From an uncultured Alphaproteobacteria bacterium (GTDB lineage: Bacteria; Pseudomonadota; Alphaproteobacteria; Rhizobiales; Beijerinckiaceae): a DNA stretch of 64,000 nt. The notes under the pieces are model-generated. The model searched no databases, was not told the DNA's origin, and worked only from the letters and a program-made list of their open reading frames with translations. Shown in pieces: positions 59,257-64,000 of the stretch. Position 1 is the first letter of the stretch. Every line of letters starts with the position of its first letter. The stretch lies in contig CALKHP010000030.1 of NCBI GenBank assembly GCA_937988775.1, positions 248,001-312,000 on the forward strand, given 5' to 3'. The position numbers and the translations under genes were made by a program.

Positions 59257-59277
59257 AAAAGCCGCCCGGAGGCGGCT
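59257..59277 (-). terminator. Short hairpin between GTA tail and lysis genes
   Basis: AGCCGCC (59260-59266) pairs with GGCGGCT (59271-59277) around CGGA. On the minus strand the hairpin is followed by TTTTCATG. It lies in the 68-base gap between the stop of the large tail gene and the endolysin start, so it could end most structural transcripts before the lysis genes. Confidence 0.65.
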
Positions 59278-59304
59278 GAAAGGCAGGACGAAGGGCGGCA
59301 GGCG

Positions 59305-62300
59305 TCAGCGCACCGGGATATCGGCGACGAGCGGCAGGCCGCGCCCGGCGACGGCGCTCAGCTGGCAGATGCGCAGCGACAGCACCGCCTGAGCCGCGCC
59401 GAAATCGGCGAGTTCGTCGCCATAGAGCAGGTCGGGCGTGGTGGTGCTCAAGGTGCGCAGCGTGACGCCGCCGGACAGGATATCGACCTCATAGGCCTCG
59501 CGTTCCTCGGAAAGCGGCACCTCGGCGATGTCCCAGCTATCGCCGCCCAGCCGCGTGCGCCTGATCCAGCGCAATGCGATGCCGTCATCCTGACGCTTCG
59601 CCCGCACGCCGACCGGCGCATAGGGCAGCAGCGCCAATGGGGTCGCGGAGCCCGCGAATCCGATGGCGGCGGGATCGCCGAGATCGGCGCCGGCCGGCGT
59701 CAGGCGGTACTGGTAGGCGCGGAACAGGTCGTCGATCTGGTCGGTCAGCGGCACCAGCGTCTGGTCGATGACCACGAGCGGCGCACCGGCCGGCAGCGTG
59801 CGCGCGGCGAGCGCCTCGGAGGCGCCGAGGCCGCGCAGCAGGCTCGTGAGCCGCCAGCGCCGCTCGCCGATCAGTTCGGCGCCGGCGAAGCCGATCAACT
59901 CCCACGCCCCGTCCGCGCCCCTAACGGTGATCAGGTTTTCGCCGGCGAGAACCCGCAGCGGGTCGATGGAACTGAGCCCGTTGCCAGACAGCGCGACATC
60001 GAGCGTGTTGCCCCGGTCGAAACGCCAGAGCGGGCCAGGCCGGAGTTCGCTCTGCGTCTCGCCGACAAGCGCAGGAAACGCCACCTTATCGCGTGCGGCA
60101 AAGCTCTCGCCGCCGGCCGAGCGCCACAGCGTGAAGCCGCCCGGCCACGGGCTGGCGGCGACCGCGAGATATTGCAGGACAGCGGGATCGCGCGCGGCGA
60201 ATGGCAGATCGACCACCATGGCGAGCGGCGGCCCCGGCATCGGCGGCGCCGAGATGCTGTGCAACGGGCTCGGCCCGACGGTGATGTCATGCACGGTCGG
60301 TTCGATGGCGCGCGCCTCGATCTCGCGCGCCGCGCCGTCGGTGATCCGAGTCAGGCGGAACAGGCGTGCCTGGCCATCGACCGTGAACGCCAGCGTATCG
60401 CCGACCTCGAGCCCGATCAGGCCGGGCCGGAGCCGGGCGACAAGCGTCTCGCGGCCGATCCAGATTTCCTGCAACGCGATATCGCTGAGGCGCTGCACCA
60501 CGGCGCGGCGCGTCGCGACCGCGACATCGTTGCGGCTGGTGCTGCGGCTCGCGCCTTCCAGCCGGCGCGAGGCGACGGCGATGCTGCGATAATCGTTCTC
60601 GGCATCGACCACGGTGAAGGAAATCTCGTGCGGCAACTCGCTTTCCTGCGCCCGCGTCAGGTTGAGCAACTGGCCATCGCGATCCGGCACGAGGTCATCC
60701 TCGTCGAGCGTCGTCGCCACGGGGCCATCGCGGCGCACGAAGGTCATGGTGCCGGCGCGCTCGACACCGTCAAAGCCGAACAGCGCCGCCAGCGGTTCGA
60801 TGGCATTGCGCGCCGCCATGGTGCGATCGACGACATAGCCCTCGACGAAACCGTCGAGCAGGCCGGCATCGACGGCGAGATCGCCGAGATCGCTCGCCAA
60901 CTGGCGCACGAGCGCCCCGAGCGGCACGCCTTCGAGCCGGCCGTTGAGCCAGTGGCCCGTCGCCCAGTTCTCGCCATCCGACCAGACATCCATCAGGTGC
61001 GGAAAGGCCGGGTACGGCCGCGCATCCCAGGCCCAGACCGCGAGATGGTCGGCATCGACCATGCGCAACCCGCTGACCGGCGACACCGGATTGGCGCCGG
61101 CCGGATGGCCGGGCAGCCGCTGGTCGAAATAGCTGAGCAGCGCCGTGAGCGCACGGTTCTGGGCGAGATCGTCGCGCGAGCCGCGCGAGAAATACGGCAG
61201 GCCGGCCGCGCCCGCCTTGAAATCCGGGAAGACGTTCGGCGCGTTGGCGCCGCGATCGACCGCCGGGCAACCGATCTCGGTCAGGCGGATCGGCTTCGCG
61301 CCGGGCTGCCAGGCGGTCGGCACGGCCGCCTCGACGCCACCGACGCGCTCGTGATGGGCGTTGAGCCACCAGCCGGCGAGGTCCTTCTGCCGAAACGTCC
61401 ACGGCTTGCCGAGTCCGTCGGTGATCGGCCGGCGGTCCTGCGCGGCGCGCCCGGCCTCGTCGGCGTAATACCAGTCGAAGGCTTCGCCCGAGGCGACGCG
61501 CGCCGTCAGGTAATCGAGCGCCAGCGGGCCGGAGGCGATGGCCGCATCGGCATGCGCGCGCCCGTCGCGCCAGTCCGAAAGCGGCGGATACCAGTCGATG
61601 CCGACGAAATCGATGGCGCTCGAGGCCCAGAGCGCATCGAGCGGAAAGCGCACGTCGGCGCCGGTGACATGGGCGCCATATTCGGTCCAGTCGGCGGCAT
61701 AGGATATCTTCGTCGCCGGCCCGAGCACGGCGCGCACGTCCTGCGCCAGTTGCTCAAGCAGCGCCACGGCCGGATAGACGCCAGGCGCGCTCTGCACGCG
61801 CGTCAGGCCGATCATTTCCGAGCCGATCAGGAAAGCATCGACGCCGCCGGCCGCCTTGGCGAGATGGGCGTAGTGCAGCACCTGCCGGCGCAGGCTCCAT
61901 TCGGCCGGGCCGCTATAGGCGACATTGCCGCCGGCAATGGTGAAATTCGCCACCGCCGCCGTTCCGAACAGGGCAGCGACCTGCGCCGCGGCCGCCGCCG
62001 TGCCATCCGGCGACCCGGATACGCCCGGCGCCGGATGGCAGGTCAGCCGGCCGCGCCACGGATAGGCCGGCTGGCCGGCAGCGCCGCTCCACGGGTCGGG
62101 TAGCGTGTTACCGGCAGCGACATCCATCATCACGAACGGGTAGAGCGTGACAGTGAGGCCGCGCGCCTTCAGGTCGCGAATGGCGCGGATCACGCTGGCA
62201 TCGCTCGGCGTACCGCCATAGGCGGCGCGGCCTTCGACCTGCGACGCTAGCTGCGCGGCGCCGCGCGACAGGCCGGCGACGCTCCAGGTGGCGCCGGTGG

Positions 62301-63201
62301 TGATCTTGCTGGTGAGGTCGACGCGCGGCGCCACGGTGCACTGGCCGGCGCGCAGGTCGTCGCCAAACCACGACACCACCAGCGAGACGCTGCCGAGATT
62401 GGGGCACAGCGCCTGCAACTGGTCGAGCGACGCCGCCCAGTCGGTCGAGTGGCTGTACTGGTGGCGGTTCTCCGAGGTCGTGGTGCCGTAGGTGAAATTG
62501 CGGCTGACGGCGAGCGTGTCATAGACGAATTCGCCGCTGCCCGGGATGATGTTGACGGCGCGGATATCGTCGGCGAGGCCCTTGACCGGCGCAACCACCT
62601 CGAAGGTCAACTGCGGCAGGCGGTTGCCGTAATCGGCGAGCGGCAGGCGCTCGAACACGACATAGGCGGTGCCGCGATAGGCAGTCGCCAGCGCCTCGCC
62701 ATCCTTGGCGACGACGAGCGGGTCCGGCATCTGGTCCTCCGTGCCGGAATGGACGCGCATCGTCGCCTTGGCGAGGTCGAGCGGCTCGCCATCGGCCCAC
62801 ACGCGCCGCACATAAGCGATCGGCCCCTCGCACAGCGCCACCGCCACATTGGCGAAATAGCTGTAATTCGTCTGGCGTGCGCTAGCGCCGGCGCCGCCCT
62901 TGCCGCCGGAACTGGCGCGGCTGGTCGAGACCACCTCCTCGAAACTCGTCGCCCAGATCACCTGGCCGCCGAGCCGCGCCCGGCCGTAGACGCGCGGGAT
63001 CGGCGCGCCCTCGGTCGAGGAAATGCCGTTGAGATCGCTGAGGCGCGGCCCCTCGACCGGGCGGCCGGACTGGCCAAGCAGGGCGCTGTCGATATAGGCG
63101 CCGGCGACGCCGCCGACGATGCGGCCGACAATGCCGCCAAACGGGCCGCCGATCGCCGAACCGACCGCCTGCCCGGCGGCCTGCAGGAGAAAAGTTGCCA
63201 T
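59305..63201 (-). CDS. GTA host-specificity/tail-tip protein (gp15-like, TIM-barrel domain)
   Basis: The 1298-residue product matches the largest GTA structural protein, the megatron at the tail tip. It begins with a glycine-rich hydrophobic segment (LLQAAGQAVGSAIGGPFGG), a tail-fibre-like region (residues 40-260), the GTA TIM-barrel-like domain (about 420-720; VDAFLIGSEMIGLTRVQ, YAADWTEYG, IDFVGIDWYPPLSDWRDG, PIRLTEIGCPAVDRG), a phage-tail_3 region (about 760-910, LIDDL-like and FGFDGVERAGTMTF) and a C-terminal fibronectin-like/tip part. It is of normal length for the family and has no frameshift. ATG at 63201 overlaps the NlpC/P60 stop as TGATG. Confidence 0.92.
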   Translation of the reverse strand: MATFLLQAAGQAVGSAIGGPFGGIVGRIVGGVAGAYIDSALLGQSGRPVEGPRLSDLNGISSTEGAPIPRVYGRARLGGQVIWATSFEEVVSTSRASSGGKGGAGASARQTNYSYFANVAVALCEGPIAYVRRVWADGEPLDLAKATMRVHSGTEDQMPDPLVVAKDGEALATAYRGTAYVVFERLPLADYGNRLPQLTFEVVAPVKGLADDIRAVNIIPGSGEFVYDTLAVSRNFTYGTTTSENRHQYSHSTDWAASLDQLQALCPNLGSVSLVVSWFGDDLRAGQCTVAPRVDLTSKITTGATWSVAGLSRGAAQLASQVEGRAAYGGTPSDASVIRAIRDLKARGLTVTLYPFVMMDVAAGNTLPDPWSGAAGQPAYPWRGRLTCHPAPGVSGSPDGTAAAAAQVAALFGTAAVANFTIAGGNVAYSGPAEWSLRRQVLHYAHLAKAAGGVDAFLIGSEMIGLTRVQSAPGVYPAVALLEQLAQDVRAVLGPATKISYAADWTEYGAHVTGADVRFPLDALWASSAIDFVGIDWYPPLSDWRDGRAHADAAIASGPLALDYLTARVASGEAFDWYYADEAGRAAQDRRPITDGLGKPWTFRQKDLAGWWLNAHHERVGGVEAAVPTAWQPGAKPIRLTEIGCPAVDRGANAPNVFPDFKAGAAGLPYFSRGSRDDLAQNRALTALLSYFDQRLPGHPAGANPVSPVSGLRMVDADHLAVWAWDARPYPAFPHLMDVWSDGENWATGHWLNGRLEGVPLGALVRQLASDLGDLAVDAGLLDGFVEGYVVDRTMAARNAIEPLAALFGFDGVERAGTMTFVRRDGPVATTLDEDDLVPDRDGQLLNLTRAQESELPHEISFTVVDAENDYRSIAVASRRLEGASRSTSRNDVAVATRRAVVQRLSDIALQEIWIGRETLVARLRPGLIGLEVGDTLAFTVDGQARLFRLTRITDGAAREIEARAIEPTVHDITVGPSPLHSISAPPMPGPPLAMVVDLPFAARDPAVLQYLAVAASPWPGGFTLWRSAGGESFAARDKVAFPALVGETQSELRPGPLWRFDRGNTLDVALSGNGLSSIDPLRVLAGENLITVRGADGAWELIGFAGAELIGERRWRLTSLLRGLGASEALAARTLPAGAPLVVIDQTLVPLTDQIDDLFRAYQYRLTPAGADLGDPAAIGFAGSATPLALLPYAPVGVRAKRQDDGIALRWIRRTRLGGDSWDIAEVPLSEEREAYEVDILSGGVTLRTLSTTTPDLLYGDELADFGAAQAVLSLRICQLSAVAGRGLPLVADIPVR

Positions 63202-63629
63202 CAGTCGATCCCCGGAAAACGGAAGGCGAAAGCGAGGTGGCGGCGCCACCACGGCGTGAAGGCGACCTCCGCGACCGCCGCGCCGTCATGGGCGTGGATC
63301 ATGCGGCTCGCGGTGGTGAGGATGGCGGCGTGCTTGGCCGGCAAGCCGGCGCGCCAGCGAAACAGCAGCACGTCGCCCGGCCGGATCGCGGCGGGCTGGA
63401 TCTCGCCCATGTGGCGGCGCGCCGCCTCGGCCATACGCTCGGTACCCAGCGCCTCGGCCCATTCCGGCGCATAGGCGCCGGGCGGTTCCGGCTCCGGCCC
63501 GAGTAATTCGCGCCACACGCCGCGCACGAGGCCGAGGCAATCGCAGCCCACACCCTTCAGCGTTCCCTGGTGCCGATACGGCGTGCCGATCCAGCCGCGC
63601 GCCGCGGCGACGATATCCTGTTCGGTCAT
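63201..63629 (-). CDS. GTA peptidase (gp14-like, NlpC/P60)
   Basis: The 142-residue product is the GTA cell-wall peptidase of the tail tip, expected to cut peptidoglycan peptides during entry. The catalytic cysteine is C31 in GVGCDCLGLVRGVW (NlpC-type DCxGLV) and the histidine lies in GLPAKHAAILT; RPGDVLLFRW is also typical. Stop and start overlaps link it to the hub gene upstream (ATGA) and the large tail protein downstream (TGATG). Confidence 0.93.
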   Translation of the reverse strand: MTEQDIVAAARGWIGTPYRHQGTLKGVGCDCLGLVRGVWRELLGPEPEPPGAYAPEWAEALGTERMAEAARRHMGEIQPAAIRPGDVLLFRWRAGLPAKHAAILTTASRMIHAHDGAAVAEVAFTPWWRRHLAFAFRFPGID

Positions 63630-64000
63630 CGGTTGAGGCTCCCGCCATCGAGGCCCGGCTCGCCGGTGCGGATATAGCCGAGCGCGAAGTCATTGCCCGG
63701 CATGAAGGGAAAGCCGCGAAAATTCACCAGGTTGGCAAAGCGGTCGCGGCAGGTCGTGAACGCCTTGTCGCAGCCGGCCGCGATGGTGAAGGCGTCGCCC
63801 GGCGCGAGCGCCGCCGGCAAAGGCGCCCACAGGCCGATGGTGGCGAGGCCCTCGGCCAGCCGATGCTGCTTGATGGCGGCCGCCGCGCCCTGGTTGGCGC
63901 CGGAGGTGAAGGTCAGCCGGCCGCCGGTGAACAGCCCGTCGGCATAGGCCGAGAGCCCATCGGTCGTGATGGCCAGGCGGCCGTCGCCGCCGGTGATGGC
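63626..64000 (-). CDS. GTA hub protein (gp13-like, DUF2163), 5' end outside window
   Basis: The frame is open to the right edge; 124 C-terminal residues are visible. It shows the DUF2163/BR0599-type features: TSGANQGAAAAIKQH, GDAFTIAAGCDKAFTTCRDR and NLVNFRGFPFMPGNDF, with two cysteines (GCD and TCR) that in RcGTA gp13 hold an iron-sulfur cluster. The N-terminus lies beyond base 64000 together with the rest of the GTA cluster (gp12 and earlier). Confidence 0.9.
   Translation of the reverse strand, partial: AITGGDGRLAITTDGLSAYADGLFTGGRLTFTSGANQGAAAAIKQHRLAEGLATIGLWAPLPAALAPGDAFTIAAGCDKAFTTCRDRFANLVNFRGFPFMPGNDFALGYIRTGEPGLDGGSLNR

Noticed and set aside
59242..62103. Open frame of about 953 codons on the plus strand
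   Set aside because: Antisense to the GTA tail protein; composition is that of a shadow frame and it has no ribosome-binding site or domain.
58014..64000. Interpretation as an ordinary lambdoid or Mu-like prophage
   Set aside because: The hub, NlpC/P60 and TIM-barrel tail proteins are the hallmark GTA set, base composition matches the chromosome, and no phage regulatory or integration genes are visible in this part. The upstream part lies outside the window, so this stays open to revision.

Overview
The window is a high-GC chromosomal segment from an alphaproteobacterium, most likely of the order Hyphomicrobiales (Rhizobiales). The signs are the gene order rpoZ-rsh-pyrE-pdxJ-acpS-lepB-rnc-era-recO-parC, a Rhizobiales-type porin with its conserved cysteine pair, a ccmIEFH cluster flanked by FeuPQ-like and glnE-linked two-component pairs, and a gene transfer agent (GTA) tail cluster. 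The genus cannot be fixed from sequence reading alone. No rRNA, tRNA, IS element, transposase, CRISPR array or plasmid function was found.

Layout. 1-9543 is a housekeeping block on the minus strand: omega subunit, (p)ppGpp metabolism, pyrimidine and pyridoxine synthesis, ACP activation, signal peptidase, RNase III, Era, RecO, ParC. 9831-13641 holds a NYN-domain protein, a family 5 uracil-DNA glycosylase, a peroxiredoxin, SmpB and DapA. 13897-23567 is envelope-related: a small membrane protein, a lytic transglycosylase, an alpha/beta hydrolase, an OmpA/BON-like protein coupled to a membrane-anchored HhH protein, a major porin, and the phosphatidylserine synthase/decarboxylase pair. 23969-29068 looks like a 2-hydroxyacid/glyoxylate unit: a large FAD/Fe-S dehydrogenase divergent from a serine-glyoxylate aminotransferase and an FCD-type GntR regulator. 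29264-35227 is a complete NAD-dependent molybdenum formate dehydrogenase operon (fdsG-fdsB-fdsA-fdhD-fdsD). 35332-40585 carries a cyclopropane fatty acid synthase behind a perfect FNR/FixK-type box, an L-ATC hydrolase-like protein, a SIMPL protein, an N-carbamoyl-L-amino acid hydrolase-like enzyme and glyoxalase I. 40750-49126 has PepN, a PleC/DivJ-like hybrid-sensing kinase and GlnE. 49161-57965 contains two two-component systems flanking the cytochrome c maturation operon ccmI-ccmE-ccmF-ccmH. 58014-64000 is the 3' end of a GTA structural cluster (hub protein, NlpC/P60 peptidase, large host-specificity protein) followed by a GH108 endolysin and a GTA-type holin.

Intergenic regions are unusually rich in short palindromic repeats. 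At least four families occur, mostly at gene 3' ends and convergent junctions: paired GGCCGG palindromes in a BIME-like arrangement, TTCGACAAGCTCAGGAT-type units, CATTCCCG-type units, and CCTTCTCCCC-type units.

The points most worth following are the GTA/lysis module, the FNR/FixK box at cfa, a perfect TTAA-N7-TTAA (CtrA-type) site upstream of the porin, two dyads between the FAD dehydrogenase and the aminotransferase, and the near-adjacent pair that could carry out thiazoline-to-cysteine conversion. Start codons were chosen by family length, Shine-Dalgarno sequences and coupling to neighbours; functions are from motif recognition, not database searches.
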